From Lachnospiraceae bacterium (GTDB lineage Bacteria > Bacillota > Clostridia > Lachnospirales > Lachnospiraceae), in contig JAIDHX010000036.1 of NCBI GenBank assembly GCA_029053015.1, positions 1 through 64,000 on the forward strand: a DNA stretch of 64,000 bases, written 5' to 3'. The notes under the pieces are model-generated. The model did not search any database. It had not been told where the DNA came from and saw only the letters and a list, made by a program, of their open reading frames with translations. A program made the translations under genes and the position numbers. Below, in pieces: positions 1 through 7,677 of the stretch. Each line of letters starts with the position of its first letter. Positions within the stretch are counted from its first letter, which is position 1.

Positions 1-1
1 G

Positions 2-403
2 CATGGAGCGGCCAGCACCTACCATCAACTGGGCATAATTACCCAGAAACAGCGTGATTTTGCGGCGGCCGAAGCCTGGTACAAAAAGTCGCTGGCGATT
101 TTTGAAAAACAAGGAAATGAGCATGGAGCGGCCATCACCTACCATCAACTGGGCAGAATTGCCGAGGAGCGGCGGGATTTTCCGCAAGCAGCTGATTTCT
201 ATTTAAGATCCGCCAAAATGTTTTCGGAGACAAATGACACACATAACCTAAGGTTTGCGATTCGTAGTTATGCTCGCCTGCTGCATACCACTGCGGGTAC
301 GGAGCACAGCCAATTGAGGCAGGCATGGTCAACATGTGCGCCCCAAGAACTGACGAAAATCCTAGAAGAAATGGAGGTTGAACTGAACGATGACAACAGT
401 TGA
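2..403 (+). CDS. TPR-repeat protein, C-terminal part (5' end outside window)
   Basis: Open from the window edge to a TGA at 401-403. The readable 133 residues contain two tetratricopeptide units of 40 residues, each with a core like TYHQLG...RDF..A..WY.KSLAIFEK. The DNA repeats with a 120-bp period: the first 35 bases or so of the window recur almost unchanged from about 121. After the repeats the chain ends in a short non-repeat helical tail. TPR arrays of this near-identical 40-residue kind commonly form the C-terminal sensor or scaffold of large STAND-type NTPases or signalling proteins, but the N-terminal part is not in view, so the function is open. The next gene overlaps its end by 14 bp, so the two are probably translated together. 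The high repeat identity suggests recent duplication of units. Confidence 0.75.
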   Translation, partial: HGAASTYHQLGIITQKQRDFAAAEAWYKKSLAIFEKQGNEHGAAITYHQLGRIAEERRDFPQAADFYLRSAKMFSETNDTHNLRFAIRSYARLLHTTAGTEHSQLRQAWSTCAPQELTKILEEMEVELNDDNS

Positions 404-800
404 ATATTCTACATATGCCCCAAAAAGTACTATATTGACTTTGGCACAGCAGGATCCCGGTTTTGCAGAATTTTATTTGCAATACCAAGATCAAATTGTC
501 CTGCCTGCACCGTTGCCCATAGACTTTTGGGATGATGTAATTGTAATTGCAGAGAGAGAACCTGCTCTATCCTCTGCGGTAAAACGCTGCCGGGAAAATA
601 TGCAGGTTGCCCAGGCTTTTGCCATTCCCGGTTTGCCGGAGCTTGGGGTGTTGATCGCCGCATTGTTCCTCTTAAGGACGCACATCAAAATCCATAGAAC
701 AAAAGACGGTAAATGGGAGCTCCTTTTGGAGCACAATTCTTCCGATGATGGTACCCTTAAAAAAATCGCACAAATACTTGCGAATCTTTTTAAAAACTGA
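390..800 (+). CDS. Small uncharacterised protein coupled to the TPR gene
   Basis: A 136-residue protein whose ATG lies inside the end of the TPR gene; GGAGG at 373-377 is a well-placed ribosome site. I do not recognise a named domain. The first 70 residues are acidic and probably helical. Residues about 75-95 contain a hydrophobic stretch (PGLPELGVLIAALFLL). It is followed by a probable beta-hairpin (HIKIHRTKDGKWELLLEH) and a basic C-terminal helix. The gene overlap with a TPR protein suggests a fixed companion subunit, as in multi-gene conflict or signalling modules; that is inference. A terminator-like hairpin follows at 828-860, so these two genes close a transcription unit. Confidence 0.6.
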   Translation: MTTVEYSTYAPKSTILTLAQQDPGFAEFYLQYQDQIVLPAPLPIDFWDDVIVIAEREPALSSAVKRCRENMQVAQAFAIPGLPELGVLIAALFLLRTHIKIHRTKDGKWELLLEHNSSDDGTLKKIAQILANLFKN

Positions 801-827
801 AATATTAAAAGTGGGCGTGTACTCTAC

Positions 828-864
828 AAACCCGGCGAAATAGATTGCTTCGCCGGGTTTCCCT
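828..864 (+). terminator. Hairpin terminator after the TPR/companion pair
   Basis: Twelve-base perfect arms (828-839 and 849-860, AAACCCGGCGAA and its complement) enclose a nine-base loop. The downstream arm ends in TTT followed by CCCTTGCTTT, a weak T-tract. The position 28 bases after the stop codon fits an intrinsic terminator. Confidence 0.6.
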
Positions 865-1114
865 TGCTTTGTGACGATAAGATTAATGCACCATGAATCA
901 TTGGTAACACCAGAAGTATTTGCCCGTGCCGCCAAGGCGGCCGCAGGGCAATTCACGAAAATAAAACGAGAAAAACATCCACTGACAGGAAAATATATTT
1001 TGGTGAGTGCAGGTACACTCTGAAGTATAAATCTAAAAGAAGAGATTCACCACGGCATTTCTGATGTAGCCTACACGCCATTTTGCAGACACCTGAGTGT
1101 TGCACTTATTTTAA

Positions 1115-1237
1115 TGTACCTATTCTGGAGGAAACGGCTCTTACGCTTTTGAACTAAGATCTGATGCGCAGGGGCGAACTGTTAAGGGACAAGGAGAACT
1201 GGAGCGTTTTTGGCTACAAACGACAATTCCTGCTTAG
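1115..1237 (+). pseudogene. Possible remnant of a class III nucleotidyl cyclase C-terminus
   Basis: The frame ending in a TAG at 1235-1237 reads ...FELRSDAQGRTVKGQGELERFWLQT.... Class III adenylate/guanylate cyclases typically end with a VKGKGEMETYWL-like tail, which this resembles closely. An in-frame stop at 1112-1114 means no catalytic domain precedes it, and no start codon or ribosome site is apparent. It may be the end of a decayed signalling gene that belonged with the TPR protein upstream. The match is short, so chance similarity cannot be ruled out. Confidence 0.3.
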
Positions 1238-1263
1238 TTGACTATATATAACTTGATACAGCG

Positions 1264-1306
1264 AACAGCAGATGTTTTCCAGTCATGTGAAGTATCTGCT
1301 GTTTTT
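1264..1306 (+). terminator. Terminator-like hairpin
   Basis: Arms AACAGCAGAT (1264-1273) and ATCTGCTGTT (1294-1303) are fully complementary around a 20-base loop and run into TTTT. It lies just after the cyclase-like fragment and probably marks the end of the decayed unit. Confidence 0.5.
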
Positions 1307-1464
1307 AGTTGTGCACATCTATAAATGATTCATTTGCAAGTTGAAAGGTATGAAAAAGTTATCGAGGAAGATGGAGGGGGAGAAAATACATAGATTTTTT
1401 GCATCCTTTGTGCTAAGATAAAAATAACAAGAGTAATATGAAAGTGATGAGGAGAGAATATAAC

Positions 1465-1656
1465 GTGGGAGTATATTTGGATAATATGGGAGTTATTGAT
1501 GCGGAATATTTCATTTCCCTTATTAAAAGGGATGATTTTGATTATACAGTGTGGCAGAGGGAATATTTTGATAAAATGGAATCGGGCGAGTTTGCGACAA
1601 AGGCATCTGCTTATGCCAACAGCCATCCATATGAAGGAAAAGCGCAGATACTGTAA
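1465..1656 (+). CDS. Small uncharacterised protein
   Basis: A 63-residue acidic protein with no family I recognise. The GTG at 1465 is preferred as start because AGGAGAG sits at 1450-1456 with eight-base spacing. An in-frame ATG at 1438 has no comparable ribosome site. The chain is rich in aromatic and acidic residues (YFISLIKRDDFDYTVWQREY) and ends in a polar tail; there is no signal peptide or membrane segment. A strong hairpin terminator follows within ten bases, which supports a real, singly transcribed gene. Confidence 0.5.
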   Translation: MGVYLDNMGVIDAEYFISLIKRDDFDYTVWQREYFDKMESGEFATKASAYANSHPYEGKAQIL

Positions 1657-1663
1657 ACATGAT

Positions 1664-1692
1664 GGCTGCCGCACAAGTGTGGCAGCCTTTTA
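1664..1692 (+). terminator. Terminator after the 63-residue gene
   Basis: GGCTGCCGCAC at 1664-1674 pairs with GTGTGGCAGCC at 1677-1687 (one G-U pair), followed by TTTT. A compact G+C-rich stem with a T-run. Confidence 0.75.
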
Positions 1693-1776
1693 TAAATATT
1701 ACCTCATATAATGAGGCAGACATAAGAACCTTTGAAGCGTTTGCGGCTGTACATTGGCAATGCTGAGGGAATGCAA

Positions 1777-2223
1777 ATGATATTTATATTTATAGGAATT
1801 GCCGCGGCGGTTTTTGCGGCGGATTTGGTGATAAAAAACAGAGTGGAAAAAAGCGGCAGTCTGCCCCGATGTGTGTGGAAGGGGCGGATTGTCCTGCAGA
1901 AATATCACAACGGGGGCGCTATGCTGAATTTCGGCGAGAAAAGGCAGGGGCTGGTGGCTGCGGCTTCGGTGCTGCTGACGCTTTTTGTGCTTGCAGTATT
2001 TATTTTAAGTCTCGGACAGCGGGGCAATAACCTGCTTCGGACAGGGCTGGCGCTGCTTTTGGGCGGAGCCTTCAACAATACATATGACAGGCTGAAGCGC
2101 AGATATGTGGTGGATTATATCAGTTTTCAGGTGAGATGGAAGCGGTTTGCAAATATTGTATTCAATTTATCGGATTTCTGCATTATGGCGGGAGCGATGA
2201 TAAGTTGTTTTGCGGCAAAATAA
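1777..2223 (+). CDS. lspA: Signal peptidase II-like protein
   Basis: Lipoprotein signal peptidase family, an inner-membrane aspartic protease that removes signal peptides from diacylglyceryl-modified prolipoproteins. The 148-residue chain has four hydrophobic segments. It carries the two catalytic regions: GGAFNNTYDRLKRRYVVDY, with the first aspartate in VVD, and VFNLSDFCIMAG, with the second in SD. NGGAMLNF matches the NxGxxF motif of the family. The ATG at 1777 is chosen because GAGGGA lies six bases upstream; a TTG at 1732 in the same frame lacks such a site. The sequence is somewhat divergent from housekeeping LspA (FNNTYDR in place of the usual GNLIDR), so it may be a second paralogue. 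It stands alone; a palindromic element follows. Confidence 0.75.
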   Translation: MIFIFIGIAAAVFAADLVIKNRVEKSGSLPRCVWKGRIVLQKYHNGGAMLNFGEKRQGLVAAASVLLTLFVLAVFILSLGQRGNNLLRTGLALLLGGAFNNTYDRLKRRYVVDYISFQVRWKRFANIVFNLSDFCIMAGAMISCFAAK

Positions 2224-2241
2224 AGAACAATAATAGGTGAT

Positions 2242-2452
2242 TGAGAAACTCGTTATGCGGCAGGTGTCATTGTACAGTTTGTATACTTCAACGCAAACGC
2301 GCTCTCGCTCCGAGCTTACCGTAGCGGTACGTAAGCTGCCAAAATACGGCAGCAAGTCATGCAGGCATGACTTTGGTACCGACGGCAAGCAAGGGTTTGC
2401 TTATGAAGTATACAATCTGTACAATTCGAAACTGGTAACTATGAGTTTCGCA
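2242..2452 (-). repeat. Long imperfect palindrome, copy A (divergent member)
   Basis: Perfect-but-one arms TTGTACAGTTTGTATACTTC (from 2270) and its complement (2404-2424) enclose smaller hairpins. These include AGCTTAC/GTAAGCT (about 2314-2336) and the palindrome AAGTCATGCAGGCATGACTT. Weaker complementarity extends outward to about 2242 and 2452. Read on the minus strand it carries the GAGCGAGAGCGCG motif (near 2297-2311) shared with the copies at 22.4, 57.5 and 57.8 kb, but the rest of the core has diverged. The whole 265-base gap between lspA and the carboxypeptidase is this element. No protein is supported here. Confidence 0.65.
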
Positions 2453-2488
2453 AACGTCTAAGAACAACAGGAGAGCGAGGTACGAAAA

Positions 2489-3991
2489 ATGTCGAAAAAA
2501 CTGGAGCGGTTTCAGAGGTATCTGGATCAGGTAGAGCAATACAGGCAGATTGAGTCACAGATGGCATGGGATATGCAGACGCAGACGCCGAAAAAAGGGT
2601 ATGGCTATAAGATAGACGCAATTACTTATTTTTCAGGGGAAAAATTTAGGATTACCACGTCTGAGGAAACCGGTAAGATGTATGAGGAAATGTCGGCGCC
2701 GGAGGAGTATGCTGCATTAAGTGATGTGATGAAGCTGACCGTCAGGCGGGGTAAAAGAGACTATGACAGGAACAAGAGGATACCGGCAGATTTTTATGAA
2801 GAGATGGTGCGGGCGTCCAACATATCCTCCAAAGTGTGGGAGGAAGCCAAGCAGAAAGCGGACTATGATTTATTCTGTCCTCATTTGCAGAAAATGATTG
2901 ATTTCCGGCGCAGATGTATGGAATATATGGAACCGGACAAAGATATTTATGATACGATGCTGGATATGTATGAGGAGGGAATGGACAGCGCCACCATCGA
3001 CAGGCTGTTTTCACAGATGAAGGAAGAGCTGGTTCCCCTTTTTCAAAAAATTATGGAAAAGCCGGAGCCGGACAATCGTTGTTTTGCAGGCGACTATGAT
3101 ATCAACAGTCAGAAGGAGCTGGAGGCGTATCTGCTTTCCTACATAGGCTTTGACAAGGAAGCCGGTGTGATGGGGGAGAGCGAGCATCCCTTTACCATGG
3201 CATTTGGGCCGGGGGATGTGAGAGTGACCAACCATTTTAGCAGGCATGATGCCATAGACGCCATGTTCAGTACGATTCACGAGGGCGGTCATGCCATTTT
3301 TGAGCAGGGGATCAATCCTGACTATGTGAAAACGGCTGCCGTTGATATCGGCATGGGGATGCATGAGAGCCAGTCAAGGTTTTATGAAAATATACTTGGC
3401 AGAAATATCAACTTCTGGAAACCGGTTTACGGCAAGGTGGGAGAGATTCTGCCGCAGTTTCAGAAGATTCCGCTGGAGGTGTTTTTCAGGGAAATCAACC
3501 ATGTTCGGCCCAGTTTTATCCGCACGGCAGCGGACGAACTGACCTACTGCTTCCACATTATTTTGCGGTATGAAATAGAAAAAGCGATTTTCCGCGATGG
3601 GGTAAATGCCGAGGAACTTCCGGCACTTTGGAATGACAAGATGGAGGAGCTTCTGGGAATCAGGCCGCAAAATGCTGCGGAAGGAATTCTGCAGGATATG
3701 CATTGGTCGGACGGTTCTTTCGGTTACTTTCCGACTTACCTTTTGGGGACTATCTATGACGGTATGTTTCTGGAGGCAATGGAAAAGGATTTGGGAAGTG
3801 TGGACACCTTGCTGGCAGAAGGCCGGATAGCCGAAATTACGGCATGGCTGCATGAGAAAATACACAGACACGGCAGTATGCGCACGGCAGCAGAGACCTT
3901 AAGAGAGGTATGCGGGCAGGAAGTGACGGCTGAACCGATTATCCGGTATTTTAAGAAGAAATATGCGGAGATTTATGGAGTAGATGCATGA
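2489..3991 (+). CDS. M32 family metallocarboxypeptidase
   Basis: Zinc carboxypeptidase of the thermostable carboxypeptidase 1 (Taq) family, which trims C-terminal residues from peptides in the cytoplasm. The 500-residue length is typical. The HExxH zinc motif is HEGGH at residues 264-268, and the third ligand region HESQSRFYEN places a glutamate at 293. The C-terminal half keeps the family's WSDGSFGYFPTYLLGT signature. No signal peptide is present, which fits an intracellular peptide-recycling enzyme. Its stop overlaps the start of the acyltransferase (ATGA), so the two are translationally coupled although no functional link is obvious. An AGGAG-type site lies upstream of the ATG. Confidence 0.92.
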   Translation: MSKKLERFQRYLDQVEQYRQIESQMAWDMQTQTPKKGYGYKIDAITYFSGEKFRITTSEETGKMYEEMSAPEEYAALSDVMKLTVRRGKRDYDRNKRIPADFYEEMVRASNISSKVWEEAKQKADYDLFCPHLQKMIDFRRRCMEYMEPDKDIYDTMLDMYEEGMDSATIDRLFSQMKEELVPLFQKIMEKPEPDNRCFAGDYDINSQKELEAYLLSYIGFDKEAGVMGESEHPFTMAFGPGDVRVTNHFSRHDAIDAMFSTIHEGGHAIFEQGINPDYVKTAAVDIGMGMHESQSRFYENILGRNINFWKPVYGKVGEILPQFQKIPLEVFFREINHVRPSFIRTAADELTYCFHIILRYEIEKAIFRDGVNAEELPALWNDKMEELLGIRPQNAAEGILQDMHWSDGSFGYFPTYLLGTIYDGMFLEAMEKDLGSVDTLLAEGRIAEITAWLHEKIHRHGSMRTAAETLREVCGQEVTAEPIIRYFKKKYAEIYGVDA

Positions 3992-5253
3992 AAATAAAAA
4001 TCAAAAAGGCGGATTATGAGGAAGTGCTGGCGCTTTCGGCGAAAGCGCACAGAAAACCGCTAAAGACGGGGCCTGTTTTCCGACTGCTGTTAAAGCTCTT
4101 ATCCATTTCGGACTTATGGGCAACGCATTTTACACATCGTGAAATCCATATGGAAAAGTTAAAAAAAGGCGAGCCCTGTCTGGTTCTGATGAACCATTCC
4201 AGCTTTATTGATTTGAAGATTGCGGCCACGCTGCTTTATCCGCGTCCCTTCAATATTGTCTGCACTTCGGACGGGTTTGTGGGGAAAAACTGGCTGATGC
4301 GTGCCATCGGCTGTATTCCCACAAGGAAGTTTGTGACGGATATGGTGCTGGTGCGCGATATGGTGTATGCCTTGAAAAAGCTGAAAAGCTCGGTTCTGAT
4401 GTTTCCGGAGGCAAGTTACAGTTTCGACGGCACGGCGACGCCGCTGCCGGACAGTCTGGGAAAATGCTTAAAGATTCTGGGTGTGCCGGTCGTTATGATT
4501 CGCACCTACGGCGCTTTTGCCAGAGACCCGCTGTACAACAATCTGAAACTGCGGAAGGTGGACGTGTCCGCGGATATGGAATATATTTTATCGCCGCAGG
4601 AGATTGCGGATAAGACTGCGGACGAGTTGAATGAAATCTTAAAGGAAAAGTTCACCTTTGATAATTTCCGGTGGCAGCAGGAGAACCATATTCGGATAAG
4701 CGAGGCTTTTAGGGCGGACTGTTTGAATCGCGTCCTGTATAAATGTCCTAACTGCATGGCGGAGGGCAGGATGCAGGGGAAGGGGGTAAAGCTTGTCTGC
4801 GGCTGCTGCGGAAAGGAGTATGAACTCACGGAGTATGGCTTTATGGAGGCGCTTTCGGGAGAAACGGAATTTGCCCATATCCCCGACTGGTATCACTGGG
4901 AGCGGGAATGCGTGAAACAGGAGCTTGCCGAGGATAAGTATCGCCTTGATGTTCCTGTAGATATCTGCATGATGGTGGATACAAACAGCATCTACAGAGT
5001 GGGAGAGGGACAGCTTGTGCATACTAAGGAGGGCTTTCACCTGACAGGCTGCGGCGGCAGGCTGGATTACCGGCAGAGTCCGACGGCATCTTACAGCCTA
5101 TATGCAGATTACTACTGGTATGAGGTGGGCGATATGATTTGTATTGGCAATGCGGATGCGCTCTACTACTGCTTCCCAAAAACAGAAGGAGATGTGGTGG
5201 CGAAAACTCGTCTTGCGGCGGAGGAGCTGTACAAAATGGTGCGGCACGGATGA
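3988..5253 (+). CDS. PlsC-type acyltransferase with C-terminal zinc ribbon
   Basis: Probable 1-acyl-glycerol-3-phosphate acyltransferase family enzyme of phospholipid synthesis. The catalytic HX4D motif appears as NHSSFID (H70, D75), and FPEASYSFDG matches the second acceptor-binding block. After about residue 230 an unusual extension begins. It contains a CxxC...CxxC pair (C253/C256 and C271/C274) like a zinc ribbon and a 120-residue beta-rich tail. Standard PlsC proteins are about 240 residues, so this 421-residue form may act on another acceptor or bind a partner. It overlaps the M32 gene by four bases. Confidence 0.8.
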   Translation: MKIKIKKADYEEVLALSAKAHRKPLKTGPVFRLLLKLLSISDLWATHFTHREIHMEKLKKGEPCLVLMNHSSFIDLKIAATLLYPRPFNIVCTSDGFVGKNWLMRAIGCIPTRKFVTDMVLVRDMVYALKKLKSSVLMFPEASYSFDGTATPLPDSLGKCLKILGVPVVMIRTYGAFARDPLYNNLKLRKVDVSADMEYILSPQEIADKTADELNEILKEKFTFDNFRWQQENHIRISEAFRADCLNRVLYKCPNCMAEGRMQGKGVKLVCGCCGKEYELTEYGFMEALSGETEFAHIPDWYHWERECVKQELAEDKYRLDVPVDICMMVDTNSIYRVGEGQLVHTKEGFHLTGCGGRLDYRQSPTASYSLYADYYWYEVGDMICIGNADALYYCFPKTEGDVVAKTRLAAEELYKMVRHG

Positions 5254-5382
5254 TTTCTCCCTATACAAATGAAGCCTGAAATGATATACTGAATATATAC
5301 TTTTACTAGGATAGACAGCGTGGGCGGCAAATGAGAGGAAGGATTGTTTTTCGTTTGCAGTGCCATGGAGGGAGGGCTGGAA

Positions 5383-6315
5383 ATGAAGAAAAAAGCGGTG
5401 GTTTCGTTAGGACATGATGCACTGGGTTATACGACTTTAGAGCAGTGGGATGCCGTTAAGGTAACGGCAAAGGCATTGGCGGATTTGGTGGAGGAGGATT
5501 ACCAGCTTACCATTACGCACAGCAACGGACCGCAGGTCAGCATGATTCACAAGGCGATGACGGAGCTGCGCCGTGTCTATATCGATTATACGCCTGCCCC
5601 CATGTGTGTGTGCTCTGCCATGAGTCAGGGTTATGTGGGATATGATATACAGAATTCGCTCCGCGCGGAGCTTTTAAGCCGCGGCATCAGCAAACCTGTC
5701 AGCACCATTCTGACGCAGGTGACGGTGGATCCCTATGACGAGGCATTTTACGAGCCGACCAAGCGAATCGGCAGATATATGTCCAGGGACGACGCAGATA
5801 TAGAGTTGAAAAAGGGCAACTATGTAACGGAGGTACTGGGCAAGGGCTACCGGCGTGTCATAGCTGCGCCAAAGCCCATCGACATTGTGGAGATAGAGAC
5901 CATAAGGACGCTGGCGGACGCGGACCAGGTGGTGATTGCCTGCGGCGGTGGCGGGATTCCCGTTATCGAGCAGCACAATGCATTAAAAGGTGCGTCGGCA
6001 GTTATCGAAAAGGACTGTATTGCGGGGAAGCTTGCCACTGATTTGAAGGCGGACTGCCTGATTATTCTGACGTCCGTGGATTATGTCTACAAGGATTTTG
6101 ACACAGAGGACAAGGCGCCCATTCTCCAAATGAGCGTATCCGAGGCGAAAGCTTACATAGGAGAGGGACAGTTTGAGGCGGGAACCATGCTTCCTAAGAT
6201 AGAAGCAGCCATAGCCTATCTGGAAAAGGTGCCCACTGGCAGCGTACTGATTACCTCCATGAAGCAGATAAAGGCTGCCATAAAGGGTAAGGCAGGCACT
6301 CTGATTACGGCGTAG
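5383..6315 (+). CDS. Carbamate kinase-like amino-acid-kinase protein
   Basis: Member of the amino acid kinase fold closest to carbamate kinase, which makes ATP and carbamate from carbamoyl phosphate. Supporting blocks are HSNGPQVSMI, a long basic insert with the PTKRIGRYM motif, ACGGGGIPV and KDCIAGKLATDLKADCLIILT, all in family order, over 310 residues. The N-terminal phosphate loop is unusual: SLGHDALG where carbamate kinases have ALGGNAL. The ATG at 5383 is used because GGAGGGAGGG precedes it; the frame extends upstream without another good site. No arginine deiminase or transporter is adjacent, and the ornithine carbamoyltransferase gene is 26 kb away. It may serve another carbamoyl pathway such as purine or allantoin breakdown. 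Confidence 0.8.
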   Translation: MKKKAVVSLGHDALGYTTLEQWDAVKVTAKALADLVEEDYQLTITHSNGPQVSMIHKAMTELRRVYIDYTPAPMCVCSAMSQGYVGYDIQNSLRAELLSRGISKPVSTILTQVTVDPYDEAFYEPTKRIGRYMSRDDADIELKKGNYVTEVLGKGYRRVIAAPKPIDIVEIETIRTLADADQVVIACGGGGIPVIEQHNALKGASAVIEKDCIAGKLATDLKADCLIILTSVDYVYKDFDTEDKAPILQMSVSEAKAYIGEGQFEAGTMLPKIEAAIAYLEKVPTGSVLITSMKQIKAAIKGKAGTLITA

Positions 6316-6324
6316 AGAAACGCC

Positions 6325-7641
6325 TTACTTCATGCAGATAGCCTGCAAAGTGCTTTCCAACACCTCAAAATAATTTTCAAAGGTCTTTTTGCAACACCGG
6401 GGATTTTCAATGACAATGCCATCGGCGCGAAGCCCTGTCAGGGAAAATCCCATGGCGAGCCTGTGGTCGTCATATGTGTGTATCAGCGCGGGACGCGGTG
6501 AAGCGGGAGATATCATTAGGCTGCTTTCCTGCTCAACGCAGGGAACCTTCATAGCGGTCAGATTTTCGGCGATGGCGCTGAGGCGGTCGCTCTCCTGATG
6601 GCGGATATGCCCGATACCGGTTATGGTGGTGGGGCTGTCTGCGTAGGGTGCGATGGCGGCAAGGGTAATCGCCTGATCCGAGCAGGCAGACATATCTGCG
6701 GTAACGCCGTGCAGCTTTCCCCCTTCCGGTCCTGACAGGCAGAGCCCTGCAGGAGTTTCTTTTACAGTACATCCCATTTTTTCCAGAATAGATAAAAATT
6801 GCACATCACCCTGCAGGGAATCGGTGTAGACGCCCTTTACCGTAACGGAAATTCCCAATACGGCAGCCAGCGCGTAGAAATAGGCGGCGGCTGACACGTC
6901 CGGCTCAATTTGGTAGGAAAGCGCGCGGTAGCGCTGGCCTGCGGGGATGGTAAAGGCGCCTTCCGGCGTCTTGGAAAAATGCACGCCGAACTGTTCCATC
7001 ATCCTGCCCGTCATGTCAATATAGGACATGCCGTGGGTGCCTTTGACTTGAATGTGAAAGTCCTTGTCGGAAAGGCCGGAAGCAATTAAGAGCGCACTTA
7101 AAAACTGACTGCTTGCACCGATATCGATGCAGATAGAGTCCTTGCCGAAGCCGTGTCCGGTCAGGGTAAAGGGGAAAAAGCCTTCTTTTTCGGAAAAGGA
7201 AATTTCGCACCCAAGCTCCTGTAAGGCAGCAAGAAGCGGCGCCATGGGTCTTTTTCTCATCTGTTCGGAGGCGTCCATGTGAAAGACGCCCTGCGAAACG
7301 CCGAGACATGCAGCAAGGAAGCGCGCTGCTGTGCCGGCACTGCCCACATACAGAGAGCTTTCCGTGCAGGGCATCCTGCCGCCGAGTCCTTTCACGGTTA
7401 TCCGGCTTTCCTCCTCAGAAGCAGCCGTCTCAAAGCCAAGGGTGTTGAGACAGTTTAAAAAATGGCGGGAATCATCGGAAAAGAGCGCGCCCGTCAGAAT
7501 GCTTTCTCCGTCCGCCAGCATTGCGAGCAGTAAAGCACGGTTGGTAATGCTCTTGGAACCAGGTACGGAAACAGTTATATTTTTGTGAGAAAGCTCCCTG
7601 CCGTTTAAGCAGGGAACCTCGTAGGTATCAGTGGTTATCAT
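6325..7641 (-). CDS. aroA: 3-phosphoshikimate 1-carboxyvinyltransferase (EPSP synthase)
   Basis: Transfers the enolpyruvyl group of PEP to shikimate 3-phosphate, the sixth step of aromatic amino acid synthesis. At 438 residues it is of normal length. Seen: VPGSKSITNRAL (K30, S31, R35), the GSAGTAARFL loop, MRKRPM, DDHRLAMGFSL and the two-domain repeat pattern. The loop reads GSAGTAAR rather than the GNAGTAMR of the best-known enzymes, as in class II-like or low-G+C forms. It is convergent with the carbamate-kinase-like gene, with only nine bases between stops. No other aro gene is nearby. The gene may share a transcript with the XRE regulator upstream. Confidence 0.93.
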   Translation of the reverse strand: MITTDTYEVPCLNGRELSHKNITVSVPGSKSITNRALLLAMLADGESILTGALFSDDSRHFLNCLNTLGFETAASEEESRITVKGLGGRMPCTESSLYVGSAGTAARFLAACLGVSQGVFHMDASEQMRKRPMAPLLAALQELGCEISFSEKEGFFPFTLTGHGFGKDSICIDIGASSQFLSALLIASGLSDKDFHIQVKGTHGMSYIDMTGRMMEQFGVHFSKTPEGAFTIPAGQRYRALSYQIEPDVSAAAYFYALAAVLGISVTVKGVYTDSLQGDVQFLSILEKMGCTVKETPAGLCLSGPEGGKLHGVTADMSACSDQAITLAAIAPYADSPTTITGIGHIRHQESDRLSAIAENLTAMKVPCVEQESSLMISPASPRPALIHTYDDHRLAMGFSLTGLRADGIVIENPRCCKKTFENYFEVLESTLQAICMK

Positions 7642-7677
7642 AAAGAGAAGTCCTTTCCTAAGATTGCTTCCATTCTA

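Larger units (their letters stand above)
801..1464. other. Gene-poor stretch with decayed coding fragments
   Basis: No intact gene was found in this stretch. It holds the hairpin at 828-860, and an open frame at 871-1023 (GTG start, or ATG at 886, 45-50 codons, no clear ribosome site, no family recognised). It also holds a fragment at 1115-1237 resembling the end of a nucleotidyl cyclase and a second terminator-like hairpin at 1264-1306. Bases 1307-1449 are AT-rich and lead to the small gene at 1465. The mix of fragments and terminators suggests erosion of an inserted module. Confidence 0.5.

Noticed and set aside
871..1023. Short open frame after the TPR companion gene
   Set aside because: It reads plausibly as protein but has no ribosome site, no recognised family and sits between terminators, so it is noted only as part of the decayed stretch.
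2237..2461. Open frame of 74 codons in the palindrome after lspA
   Set aside because: Covers palindrome A completely and shows no protein-like composition or ribosome site. Treated as a product of the repeat.
6296..6330. Small inverted repeat between the carbamate kinase and aroA stops as bidirectional terminator
   Set aside because: GGCGT/AACGCC stem is short and has no T-run on either side; not listed as a feature.
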